Shown piece by piece: positions 8,279-16,435 of a DNA stretch of 64,000 nucleotides; the stretch's first letter is position 1, and each line of letters begins with the position of its first letter. A model generated the notes under the pieces. The model was given only the letters and a program-made list of their open reading frames with translations. It was not told the DNA's origin and did no database searches. Position numbers and translations under genes: made by a program. The stretch spans positions 124,001 to 188,000 of the forward strand of contig NZ_QLMJ01000021.1 of assembly GCF_003259845.1 (NCBI RefSeq), read 5' to 3'. Origin of the DNA: Actinoplanes lutulentus (GTDB taxonomy: Bacteria; Actinomycetota; Actinomycetes; Mycobacteriales; Micromonosporaceae).

Positions 8279-9807
8279 TCGAGGTGGAAAACCTGCGGGT
8301 CAGTTTCAAGCTGCCCGGAAGGGTGGTCGAGGCGGTTCGTGGCGTCGACCTGCGCATCGCCGCCGGTGAGTGTGTGGCGATCGTGGGGGAGAGCGGCTCC
8401 GGTAAGAGCGTCACCGCCCGCAGCCTGGTCGGACTGGCCGGTCCGTCATCCACCGTCACCGCCGACAAGCTGGAGATCGACGGCGCCGACGCCCGCGGAT
8501 ACACGTCCCGGGACTGGCGCCGGGTGCGCGGCCGGTTCGCCGGGCTGATCCTGCAGGACGCCCTCGTCTCGCTCGACCCGCTGCGCACCGTCGGCGCCGA
8601 GATCGGCGAGGTGCTGCGGGTGCACGGCATCGGCGACCGCAGGGACCGGCCGCAGCGCATCCAGCAACTGCTCACCGACGTGCACCTGCCGGAACCGGAA
8701 CGACGGGTCCGCCAGCACCCGCACCAGCTCTCCGGTGGGCTGCGGCAGCGGGCGCTGATCGCCTCCGCCATCGCCGGCGAGCCCCGGCTGCTGATCGCCG
8801 ACGAGCCGACCACCGCCCTGGACACCACGGTCCAGGCGCAGATCCTCAAGCTGCTCGCCGAGCGCCGTACCGCCGGCGAGGCGCTCCTGCTGATCAGTCA
8901 CGACCTGGCCGTCGTGTCCCGGCTCGCCGACCGGATCCTGGTGATGAAGGACGGCCGGGTTGTCGAGACCGGCACGACACGTCGGCTCCTGACCGCTTCT
9001 GGTCACCCGTACACCAAGGAGTTGATCGCGGCCGCGAGCGGCCGCAGAAGGGTGAGCGACACCGAGCCGGGCCCGGTGGTGGCCGAGGCCAGTGCGCTGC
9101 GCAAGGTGTACGCCGACCGCACCGTGGTCCGCGGCGTCGACCTGACGATCCACCGCGGCGAGATCGTCGGCCTGGTCGGCGAGTCCGGGTCGGGCAAGAC
9201 GACGGTGGCGCAGCTGCTGTTCGGGCTGATCGAGCCGACATCCGGGCACGTCCGGTTCGAGGGGCAGCAGTTCAGCGGCGTCCCGGAGCGCGCCCGGCGG
9301 CCGCTGCGGCGCCGGCTGCAGTTCATCGCCCAGGACCCGCTGTCCGCTTTCGATCCGAGATGGACGGTACGCCGTATCGTCGGCGAAGCCCTCGGCCGAG
9401 GCGAACCGGTCGAACCCGTGCTGATCAGAGTCGGACTCGACCCGGACCTGCTCGACCGATACCCGCGGCAGCTCTCCGGCGGACAGCGGCAACGCGTCGC
9501 CATCGCCCGCGCTGTGGCACCGCGACCGAGTCTGATCATCTGCGACGAGCCGGTCAGCGCGCTCGACGTGTCGGTGCAGGCGCAGGTGCTCGACCTGCTC
9601 GCCGAGATCCGCCGGGACGACGGCACCGCGCTGCTGTTCATCTCCCACGACCTCGGCGTGATCCGTGACCTCGCCGATCGGGTGCTGGTCATGCACGACG
9701 GCCGGGTTGTCGAACAGGGCCCGGTCCAGGCCGTTTTTGATCACGCCGGCCATCACTACACGCGCACGCTGCTCGCGGCCGTGCCAAAACTGGAGGTACC
9801 CGCATGA
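8275..9807 (+). CDS. Fused double ATPase of Opp/Dpp-type ABC transporter (OppD-OppF fusion)
   Basis: A 510-residue protein with two complete nucleotide-binding domains in one chain. The first has Walker A GESGSGKS (about 38-45), signature LSGGLRQR (about 152) and Walker B LLIADEPTTALD. The second has GESGSGKT (about 302), LSGGQRQR (about 399) and LIICDEPVSALD. This replaces the usual separate D and F subunits. ATG 8275 is chosen because it overlaps the permease stop; the frame stays open further upstream inside that gene. It powers uptake through the two permeases. Its stop overlaps the first monooxygenase start, which ties transport and catabolism together. Confidence 0.94.
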   Translation: MIEVENLRVSFKLPGRVVEAVRGVDLRIAAGECVAIVGESGSGKSVTARSLVGLAGPSSTVTADKLEIDGADARGYTSRDWRRVRGRFAGLILQDALVSLDPLRTVGAEIGEVLRVHGIGDRRDRPQRIQQLLTDVHLPEPERRVRQHPHQLSGGLRQRALIASAIAGEPRLLIADEPTTALDTTVQAQILKLLAERRTAGEALLLISHDLAVVSRLADRILVMKDGRVVETGTTRRLLTASGHPYTKELIAAASGRRRVSDTEPGPVVAEASALRKVYADRTVVRGVDLTIHRGEIVGLVGESGSGKTTVAQLLFGLIEPTSGHVRFEGQQFSGVPERARRPLRRRLQFIAQDPLSAFDPRWTVRRIVGEALGRGEPVEPVLIRVGLDPDLLDRYPRQLSGGQRQRVAIARAVAPRPSLIICDEPVSALDVSVQAQVLDLLAEIRRDDGTALLFISHDLGVIRDLADRVLVMHDGRVVEQGPVQAVFDHAGHHYTRTLLAAVPKLEVPA

Positions 9808-10799
9808 CACTACGGTTGGCCGTGGCCCTCGACTCGGCGTCGTTCGACGCCGGGGAGTGGGCCGGCTGGGTTCGCCGGGCCGACGAGGCGCGGCTGGATT
9901 TCGTCACCTTCGACGACCGGTTCGGTAAGCGCGGGCCGGATGCGGTGCTGACCGCTGCCCGGGTGGCGCCGCTGACCCGGCACGTCGGCCTGGTCCCGGT
10001 CGCCACCACCACGCACACCGAGCCGTTCCACCTGTCCACCGCCCTGGCGACGCTCGACTACGTGAGCAAGGGCCGGGCCGGGTGGCAGGTACGGGTCTCC
10101 GCTGACCCGGCCGAGGCCGCGTTGCTGGGCCGCCGCGATCCGCTGCAGGTGCCGGCTCTCTTCGAGGAAGCCGCCGACGCCGTTGAGGTGGTTCGGCGGC
10201 TCTGGGACAGCTGGCAGGACGACGCGATCATCAAGGACGTGCCGACCGGGCGATACATCGACCGGGATCGGTTGCATTACGTCGCTTTCGACGGGAAGTA
10301 TTTCTCGGTGAAGGGCCCGTCGATCGTGCCCCGGCCGCCGCAGGGGCAGCCGGTGGTGGCGGCCCTGGCGCACTCGCCCGAGGCGCTGGTGTTCGCCGGG
10401 AAGTCCGCTGACCTGGTGTTCATTACGCCGTCCGACGTCTACTCCGCCGAGAAGATCAAGTCCAAGCTGGACCCGGCCCTGAAGGTCTATGCCGATATAG
10501 CGGTATTTATTGGTGATGACGCTTTGGTGAGACGCGGCTCAGCCACCTCGGACGCCGCCGTTTTCGCCGGCACCGCGGCCCAGCTCGCCGACCTGATCGC
10601 CGCGTGGGCGGCCTCCGGCATCGACGGCATCCGTCTGCGCCCCGGCGACCTGACCGAGGACCTGACGCGGATCACCGACGACCTGGTGCCCGAGCTGCGC
10701 CGCCGCGGCCTGTTCGAGCCGTCGTCCGCCACCACCCTGCGCGAGCGGCTGGGCCTGCCGGTCGCGGTGAACCGTTACGAAGGGGCCGTCCGTGCCTAA
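9804..10799 (+). CDS. Luciferase-like flavin monooxygenase (LLM) 1
   Basis: A 331-residue single-domain TIM-barrel protein of the bacterial luciferase superfamily, closest in feel to the NtaA/SnaA/DszA group: FVTFDDRFGK, ATLDYVSKGRAGWQVRVS (the GRAGW motif) and SIVPRPPQGQPVV. Such enzymes use FMNH2 from a separate reductase and O2 to cleave C-S or C-N bonds or oxidise small substrates. It is shorter than the usual 430-460 residues of DszA/NtaA. It overlaps the ATPase stop by ATGA and its own stop lies inside the next monooxygenase gene. Substrate unknown; a sulfur source is likely from the operon context. Confidence 0.88.
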   Translation: MTLRLAVALDSASFDAGEWAGWVRRADEARLDFVTFDDRFGKRGPDAVLTAARVAPLTRHVGLVPVATTTHTEPFHLSTALATLDYVSKGRAGWQVRVSADPAEAALLGRRDPLQVPALFEEAADAVEVVRRLWDSWQDDAIIKDVPTGRYIDRDRLHYVAFDGKYFSVKGPSIVPRPPQGQPVVAALAHSPEALVFAGKSADLVFITPSDVYSAEKIKSKLDPALKVYADIAVFIGDDALVRRGSATSDAAVFAGTAAQLADLIAAWAASGIDGIRLRPGDLTEDLTRITDDLVPELRRRGLFEPSSATTLRERLGLPVAVNRYEGAVRA

Positions 10800-12060
10800 G
10801 CAGATCATCCTCGCCGCGCACTTCCCGGGCGTGAACAACACGACGGTCTGGAGCGACCCACGCGCCGGCAGCCAGATCGACTTCGACTCCTTCGAATACC
10901 TGGCCCGGACCGCCGAGCGTGGCCTGTTCGACTTCTTCTTCCTGGCCGAGGGGCTGCGGCTGCGCGAGCAGCGCGGCCTGATCCACGACCTCGACGTGGT
11001 CGGGCGGCCGGACACACTGACCGTGCTGGCCGCCCTGGCCGCGATCACCACGAACCTGGGGCTGGCCGGGACGCTCAACGCGACCTACCACGAGCCCTAC
11101 GAGCTGGCCCGGCAGCTCGCCACCCTCGACCACTTCTCCGGTGGCCGGGCCGCGTGGAACGTGGTGACATCACCGGGGGCGTTCTTCGGCGAGAACTTCC
11201 GGCGGGGCGGGTTCCTGAACCACGAGGATCGGTACGTCCGGGCGGCCGAGTTCATCCAGGCCTCGCGGACACTGTGGGACAGCGACGGTAATGATTTTTC
11301 CGTTAAATCGTCGCAATTCGCCATCGAGGGTCGGTTCGGGGTGCCGAGGAGCCCGCAGGGCCACCCCGTCGTCCTCCAGGCCGGCGACTCCGTGGGCGGG
11401 CGCGAGCTCGCCTCCCAGCACGCTGACGCGATCTTCTCCCGGCACCACCAGCTGGAGGACGCCCAGGAGTTCTACCAGGACGTCAAACAGCGCGTGATCA
11501 AGCACGGCCGCGACCCGGGCAGCCTGAAGATCATCCCCGGCGTCTCGTACGTGCTCGGCGACAGCGACGCCGACGCGCAGGAGAAAGCGCACTACATCCG
11601 CCGGCAGCAGGTCAGCCCGCAGACCGCGATCCTGCTCCTCGAACAGCTGTGGAACACCGACCTGTCCGGCTACGACGCCGACGGGCCGCTCCCCGCGACC
11701 GACCCGGTCCTCGACGAGGACGACACGATCATCAAGGGCCGCGCCGGCATGTACCCGGACCGGCTCAGGACCGCGGCTGAGTGGCGGGCGACAGCCGAGG
11801 CCAAGAACCTGTCGATCCGCGACCTGATCATCGAGGTGACCGGGCGGCAGAACTTCATCGGCACCCCGTCGCGGATCGCCGAACAGCTCAACGAATACGT
11901 GCAGACCGACGCCTGCGACGGCTTCATCCTGGTCCCGCACCTGACCCCGGCCGGCCTCGACGACTTCGTGGACCAGGTGGTCCCGTTGCTGCAGGAACGC
12001 GGCGTCTTCCGGACCGAGTATTCCGGCGGGACCCTGCGCCAGAACCTGGGCCTGCGATGA
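10792..12060 (+). CDS. LLM class flavin monooxygenase 2, NtaA/SnaA/DszA family
   Basis: A 422-residue member of the NtaA/SnaA/DszA/SoxA monooxygenase family, which includes the nitrilotriacetate and dibenzothiophene sulfone monooxygenases. Landmarks are FFLAEGLRLRE, TYHEPYELARQLATLDHFSGGRAAWNVVTSPG and the late GTPSRIAEQLNEYV. It needs FMNH2 from a partner reductase. GTG 10792 overlaps the previous stop by 8 bases and its TGA overlaps the next ATG. It is the most canonical of the four enzymes in the operon. The actual substrate is unknown; the family attacks aryl sulfones, methanesulfonate-like sulfones and iminoacetates. Confidence 0.92.
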   Translation: MPKQIILAAHFPGVNNTTVWSDPRAGSQIDFDSFEYLARTAERGLFDFFFLAEGLRLREQRGLIHDLDVVGRPDTLTVLAALAAITTNLGLAGTLNATYHEPYELARQLATLDHFSGGRAAWNVVTSPGAFFGENFRRGGFLNHEDRYVRAAEFIQASRTLWDSDGNDFSVKSSQFAIEGRFGVPRSPQGHPVVLQAGDSVGGRELASQHADAIFSRHHQLEDAQEFYQDVKQRVIKHGRDPGSLKIIPGVSYVLGDSDADAQEKAHYIRRQQVSPQTAILLLEQLWNTDLSGYDADGPLPATDPVLDEDDTIIKGRAGMYPDRLRTAAEWRATAEAKNLSIRDLIIEVTGRQNFIGTPSRIAEQLNEYVQTDACDGFILVPHLTPAGLDDFVDQVVPLLQERGVFRTEYSGGTLRQNLGLR

Positions 12061-13070
12061 AGTTCCTGCTGCTCAGCCTGATTACCTGGATCGACAAATC
12101 GAAGTCGCAGCAGCAGCGTCTGCGCGAGGTCGTCGACACCGCGGTGCTCGGCGAGGAGCTGGGATTCGACGGGTTCGCCGTGGGGGAGCGCCATGAGCGG
12201 CCGTTCCTGTCGTCGTCCCCGCCGGTGGTGCTCAGCCACATCGCCGCCAAGACCACGAAGATCCGGCTGTGGACCGGGGTGACCACGCTCAGCCTGCTCG
12301 ACCCGGTACGCGCCTTCGAGGACTACAGCACCCTCGACAACCTGGCCGACGGGCGCCTCGAACTGATCATCGGGAAGGGCAACGGCGCCGCCCAGGCCCA
12401 ACTCTTCCACGTGACCGTTGACGATCAATGGGATCGCCTGCGGGAGAGTTACGACCTATTCCGCCGGCTGTGGCGAGAAGAGAAGGTCACCTGGGAGGGC
12501 CGATATCGCCCGTCGCTGACCGAGGCCGAGACCTGGCCCCGGCCGGTGCAGCAGCCGATCACGGTCTGGCACGGCAGCGCCACGAGCAAGGCATCAGTGG
12601 ATCTCGCGGCGTCGTACGGCGATCCGCTCTTCTCCGCCAACGTCACCAATCCGATCGACCCCTATGCCGAATTGATCGACTATTACCGGGAGCGGTGGGC
12701 TTTCTACGGCCACGATCCGGCGGATATTCGCATCGGAGCGGGGAGTGCCGGTTTTTATGCGGCGCCGACTTCACAAGAGGCGGTGAACGCCTACCGGCCG
12801 ATTTATGAAGCGCGTTTGCAAGCCTTCCGCAACGTCGGCGTTCAACCCGTCTTCCCCACGATCGAAGACGCCGTCGAACGTAGCTCCATTCTCGTCGGCA
12901 GCCCGCAGCAGATCATCGACAAGGTCCACCGCTATCACGAGCGGTTCGGCCACGAGATCACCCACCTGAGCGCCGACACCGAAGGACTCACCGAGAAACA
13001 GAACCGGTCCAGTCTCGAACTGTTCGCCAGCGACATCGCCCCCGTGTTACGCCAGCTGAAAGGGCGGTAA
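12057..13070 (+). CDS. LLM class flavin monooxygenase 3
   Basis: A 337-residue luciferase-fold enzyme. Visible motifs: GEELGFDGFAVGERHERPF at about 35-50, TTLSLLDPVRAFEDYSTLDNLADGRLELIIGKG (the DGRLELIIG strand is typical of the superfamily) and VGSPQQIIDKVHRYHERFG near the end. ATG 12057 overlaps the stop of the previous gene (ATGA). Expected to act with FMNH2 and O2 on an imported small molecule. The subfamily differs from both neighbours, so each enzyme of the operon probably handles a different step or substrate. Confidence 0.9.
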   Translation: MKFLLLSLITWIDKSKSQQQRLREVVDTAVLGEELGFDGFAVGERHERPFLSSSPPVVLSHIAAKTTKIRLWTGVTTLSLLDPVRAFEDYSTLDNLADGRLELIIGKGNGAAQAQLFHVTVDDQWDRLRESYDLFRRLWREEKVTWEGRYRPSLTEAETWPRPVQQPITVWHGSATSKASVDLAASYGDPLFSANVTNPIDPYAELIDYYRERWAFYGHDPADIRIGAGSAGFYAAPTSQEAVNAYRPIYEARLQAFRNVGVQPVFPTIEDAVERSSILVGSPQQIIDKVHRYHERFGHEITHLSADTEGLTEKQNRSSLELFASDIAPVLRQLKGR

Positions 13071-13076
13071 ACCACC

Positions 13077-14195
13077 ATGTCCGTTCCCCTCTCCATCCTC
13101 GACCTCTCGCCGCTCGTCACCGGTGGCAGCGTTCAGGACGCGTTGCGCCGCACTCTGGACCTGGCCAGGAACGCCGAGCATTTCGGATACCACAGGTACT
13201 GGGTCGCCGAGCACCACTTCACCCCCGGTGTCGCCAGCTCCCAGCCGGCGCTGCTGCTCGGCCAGATCGCCGCCGTCACCGAGAACATCCGGCTCGGCTC
13301 CGGCGCCGTGCAGACCGGCCACCAGACAGCGCTGACCATCGTGGAACAGTTCGGTCTGCTCGACGCGCTTTATCCGGGCCGTTTCGACCTGGGAATCGGT
13401 CGTTCCGGCCAGGCCAAGAAAGAGGTCCTCCGTGAGGCGGCCAAGGTCGCTGAACCTCAGGAGGAACGTGTCGTCGACGGCCTGCTCATCCCGAAACCCT
13501 TCTCCTGGGCGCCGATCTTCGCCTCCAAGCGCACCGCCCTGGCCTCCAGTTACCTCACCCAGCCCGGCGCCGAACCGCTGCCGCTGAACGAGGTCCTCGA
13601 CCAGATCTCCGGCCTGCTCGCCGGCCCGGTCAGCGACGGCGAAGGCAACGAGGTCGTCGCGGTTCCCGGCGCCGGCGCCGACCTCGAAGTCTGGCTGCTC
13701 GGCTCCAGCGGCGGCGAGAGCGCTCACACCGCGGGCGCACGAGGCCTGCCCTTCGCGGCCAACTATCACGTCGCTCCTGCGAAGATTCTCGAGGCCGTTT
13801 CCGCGTACCGGGAAAGCTTTGTGCCCTCAGCGACGCTGAGCGCGCCGCGCGTGATGGTCTCGGCCGACGTCCTGGTCGCGGAGGACGATGAGACGGCTCG
13901 GCGCCTGGCGGCGCCATTCGCCCTGTGGGTGCACAGCATCCGGACCGGGCTCGGCGCAGTGCCGTTCCCCAGCATCGAGCAGGCCCTTGGGTACGCGTGG
14001 ACGGACGAAGCACGAGCGCTCGTGAAGGACCGGGTCGACACACAGTTCGTGGGCTCGCCGGCAACGGTGGCCGAGCGCTTGCGCACCCTGCAGAGGGTGA
14101 CCGGTGCTGACGAGCTGCTGATCACGACGATCGCGTACGACCACGCGGATCGGGTCCGCTCCTACGAACTGCTGTCCAAGGAGTGGCACAGCTAA
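13077..14195 (+). CDS. LLM class flavin monooxygenase 4 (AEHH-type)
   Basis: A 372-residue luciferase-like protein of the group with the WVAEHHF motif (about 42-48) and the YPGRFDLGIGRSG strand-loop (about 99-111). It carries an insert around residues 120-215 compared with short members. It starts 6 bases after the preceding stop and is the last gene of the operon; no clear hairpin terminator follows, only a REP-like palindrome at 14241-14286. Members of this group are annotated very broadly (alkanal or unknown monooxygenases), so only the FMN-dependent oxidoreductase role is secure. Confidence 0.88.
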   Translation: MSVPLSILDLSPLVTGGSVQDALRRTLDLARNAEHFGYHRYWVAEHHFTPGVASSQPALLLGQIAAVTENIRLGSGAVQTGHQTALTIVEQFGLLDALYPGRFDLGIGRSGQAKKEVLREAAKVAEPQEERVVDGLLIPKPFSWAPIFASKRTALASSYLTQPGAEPLPLNEVLDQISGLLAGPVSDGEGNEVVAVPGAGADLEVWLLGSSGGESAHTAGARGLPFAANYHVAPAKILEAVSAYRESFVPSATLSAPRVMVSADVLVAEDDETARRLAAPFALWVHSIRTGLGAVPFPSIEQALGYAWTDEARALVKDRVDTQFVGSPATVAERLRTLQRVTGADELLITTIAYDHADRVRSYELLSKEWHS

Positions 14196-14860
14196 GCCCG
14201 CAGCGTGCGCGCCGCCCGGTCGCCGTCCTGCTTCCCGTGAATCTTGAGCGATTTTCAACCTCAGGAGGTGGAGAATCGCTCAAGATCGCGGAGTGCCGGG
14301 CCGGGGCCGCGCCGACTGATCTCCAAAGCCAGACAACGGTTCGTGCCGTGGCGACGCCAGCTTCGCAGTTCCGAGGGCCCACGGTGTGCCGCCATCCCGC
14401 CGGTTCAGGGGCTCACGGTGTGCCGCCGTCCATGCTGAGGCGAGACGGGAGCACACTGAATCGTTGCGTGTTCCCGGGTCAACGCTATGGCGTTGATGAG
14501 GTCACACGGAACGCTTACGTGCGTCCTGATCACCGCTTTCGGGGTTGACCGTGCGCCCCGATCACTGCGACAGGCGCTTTACGTGCGCCCGTGTCACTGT
14601 GGGCGCTGCCGACGGCATGATTCCGTCAGGACCGGCCACGGTCGGCAGTTGCTGTGAGCGAACACTCAAGCACTCCGCGTGCACTCGCGGCCACTACGGC
14701 GGCGGGTCAGCGCACACGCAACCAATCCGCGTGCGCTCGCCCACTCAACCCCATCGCGACCGCGGCAAGCGGCGTCAACATCCGGGGCCGAACTCGCCAA
14801 TTTCACCAGCGATGGGCTCGCCTTCCGGGTCTCCTCGTGGATCTTGAGTGATTTCCGACC
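14196..14860. other. Gene-free spacer with degenerate repeats
   Basis: No convincing gene; the open frames here have no family features and no ribosome sites. The spacer holds one REP-like palindrome at 14241-14286 and the start of a second at 14841. It also holds a near-exact direct repeat of CACGGTGTGCCGCC (14381 and 14410 region) and several TGCGYCC/CGTGCG-rich decayed repeats. The two palindromes are exactly 600 bases apart in the same orientation. Confidence 0.7.
14241..14286. repeat. REP-like palindrome, family A copy 1
   Basis: A 46-base near-perfect inverted repeat. The outer arm ATCTTGAGCGATT is mirrored by AATCGCTCAAGAT and the centre is ACCTC-AGG-AGGT. Only two base pairs in about 21 are mismatched. 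It begins about 45 bases after the end of the four-monooxygenase operon, where it might also serve as its terminator. Confidence 0.8.
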
Positions 14861-14886
14861 TCAGGAGGTGGAAAGTCGCTCAAGAT
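14841..14886. repeat. REP-like palindrome, family A copy 2 (inside LysR 3' end)
   Basis: The second copy shares the centre ACCTCAGGAGGTGG and the outer ATCTTGAG/CTCAAGAT with copy 1, with about four pair mismatches. It starts exactly 600 bases after copy 1. Its loop contains the stop codon of the LysR gene (14861-14863, read on the minus strand), and its right half encodes the last residues of that protein. Confidence 0.8.
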
Positions 14887-15925
14887 CGCGGAATGCTTCC
14901 GCACCGGGCCCGCCTGAGCTGCCGGGCCCGCCTGAGCTGCCGGCCCCGCCGGGCTTGCCGGGATCGCCGGAGCCGCCGGAGCCGCCGGGATCGCCGGGAT
15001 CTGACACGTCGGGGTGGTTGGGTCGCCCCGGCCGGCCGGCCATCTCCACCAGGTGGTGGCGGCAGGACTGCGCGGCCGGGCTCAGTGGCCGTTCGCGCGA
15101 ATGCATGACACCGATCGGCGGGTGCACCGGCGCCGGATGCAGGGCACGAGCGGCGATCGCCGGGCCTCCGGGCACCTCCGCGACCGATTTTGACAGCAAC
15201 CCCACGCCGAGCCCGGCAGCCACCAGATCCCGGATGCCGCCCGGGCCGGCCGTCTCGAACTCCACCCTCGGCGTGAACCCGGCCGACCGCGCCGCGTCCT
15301 CCAGAATCCATCGCAACCCGGTACCGGGCGCCGTCGACACAAACGCCTCGTCCCGGGCCTCACCCAACGTCAGCCGCCCGGCCCGAACCAGCGCGTGACC
15401 GATAGGGATCGCCAGCAGCAGGTGCTCGTCGGCCAGCGGCAGCGCATCGAACCGCGCCGGCAGATCCGCGTGCACCGGACCCACCACCAGATCGAGCTCA
15501 CCCGTGTCGAGCGCGCCCAGCAGTCCGGTCACCACACCGCTGCGCAAGCGCAGCGCGATACCCGGGAATCGGTCACGGAAGCGGGCCATCGCCTGCGGGA
15601 GATCGTACGATCCCAGCGCGCTCGTGGCCCCGATGCTGACCCGTCCGCTGACCACCGCCGTGATCTCATGAATTTCGATACGAGCACCGTCGATCTCTGC
15701 CAGCACCCGCCGAGCCCGCGCGACGAACAACTCCCCGGCCGGCGTCAACGCCACCCGCCGCGTGGTCCGCGCGAACAACGCCAGCCCCAGCTCGTTCTCC
15801 AGCGCGCGAATCTGCGCGGAGACAGCCGACTGCGCCACGTGCAGGCGCTCGGCAGCCCGGGTGAACCCGCCGTACCGCGCCACCGCCTCGACATAGCTGA
15901 GCTGCCGCAACTCCACAAACCCCAT
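14861..15925 (-). CDS. LysR family transcriptional regulator with repeat-derived C-terminal tail
   Basis: A 354-residue LysR protein. The HTH is at about 5-63 (LRQLSYVEAVARYGGFTRAAERLHVAQSAVS) and the effector-binding domain at about 90-290 (RVSIGATSALGSYDLPQ, GELDLVVGP, ELAAGLGVGLLSK-like GLGVGLLSK). Typical members end near residue 300. This one continues with a Gly/Pro/Ser/Asp tail made of GGSGGSGDPG-like repeats and then AEAFRDLERLSTS. That last segment and the stop codon are encoded by a REP-like palindrome. Located between two sulfur operons, it is a candidate controller of the TCCTAT-N7-ATAGGA sites (inference). There is no divergent target gene immediately adjacent. Confidence 0.88.
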   Translation of the reverse strand: MGFVELRQLSYVEAVARYGGFTRAAERLHVAQSAVSAQIRALENELGLALFARTTRRVALTPAGELFVARARRVLAEIDGARIEIHEITAVVSGRVSIGATSALGSYDLPQAMARFRDRFPGIALRLRSGVVTGLLGALDTGELDLVVGPVHADLPARFDALPLADEHLLLAIPIGHALVRAGRLTLGEARDEAFVSTAPGTGLRWILEDAARSAGFTPRVEFETAGPGGIRDLVAAGLGVGLLSKSVAEVPGGPAIAARALHPAPVHPPIGVMHSRERPLSPAAQSCRHHLVEMAGRPGRPNHPDVSDPGDPGGSGGSGDPGKPGGAGSSGGPGSSGGPGAEAFRDLERLSTS

Positions 15926-15988
15926 CGTGAGGCACCACGATGGCCCGGCATGTCAGGATCCGGAACCGTCAATCCTCCGGGGGAAGGA

Positions 15989-16348
15989 TCAGACCCGCGC
16001 CTCGTCCACATGCTCCTCGACCCACTGGCGCAGCGCCTTCAGCGGCACCGTGAGACTCCAGCCGACCTCGGTCAGCTCGTATTCGACGTGCAGCGGAACC
16101 GCCGGGTACACCGTCCGGCTGATCAGGTTGGCGTCCTCCAGGCGCCGCAGGGTCTGGGTGAGCACTTTCGGACTGACCCCCTCCAACTGGCGTTGCAGGG
16201 CGCCGAACCGCTGCGGCCCGGCCGCCAGTGCGCCCACCGCGAGGGCCGTCCACTTGTTGGCGATCAGTTCGAGGAGCCCGCGGCACGGGCACTGCTGGGC
16301 GTAGACGTCGTGGTGGTCGTGCTGGCCGGTCGCGCATACGGAGGTCAC
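15989..16348 (-). CDS. HxlR family transcriptional regulator
   Basis: A 119-residue winged-helix protein of the HxlR/DUF24 family: CPCRGLLELIANKWTALAVGAL, then FGALQRQLEGVSPKVLTQTLRRLEDANLISR. Cys20 and Cys22 near the N-terminus could sense thiol-reactive compounds, as the conserved Cys does in YodB and HypR (family knowledge). It is divergent from a quinone oxidoreductase gene. Control of a quinone or electrophile detoxification enzyme by a Cys-containing HxlR repressor is a familiar arrangement. Confidence 0.9.
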   Translation of the reverse strand: MTSVCATGQHDHHDVYAQQCPCRGLLELIANKWTALAVGALAAGPQRFGALQRQLEGVSPKVLTQTLRRLEDANLISRTVYPAVPLHVEYELTEVGWSLTVPLKALRQWVEEHVDEARV

Positions 16349-16435
16349 TTCCCAAAGGGTAGTAGTAACCCTTGCGGGTAACTAGGGCCCTGGAGATAGC
16401 GTCGCGGCGTTCCCAGAAGTCAGAGGAGAGTTGTG
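16349..16435. promoter_or_regulatory. Divergent promoter with candidate HxlR operator
   Basis: The intergenic region contains AGTAACCC at 16367-16374 and GGGTAACT at 16379-16386 around TTGC. It is an imperfect inverted repeat and also a GTAAC-N8-GTAAC direct repeat. It lies close to the HxlR start, the place expected for an autoregulated operator. AGAGGAGAG before ATG 16436 is the ribosome site of the reductase gene. Confidence 0.5.

Noticed and set aside
14196..14847. Several 60-120 codon frames in the spacer after the monooxygenase operon
   Set aside because: No ribosome sites, no domains, and the frames run through palindromic repeats; better explained as open by chance in GC-rich DNA.
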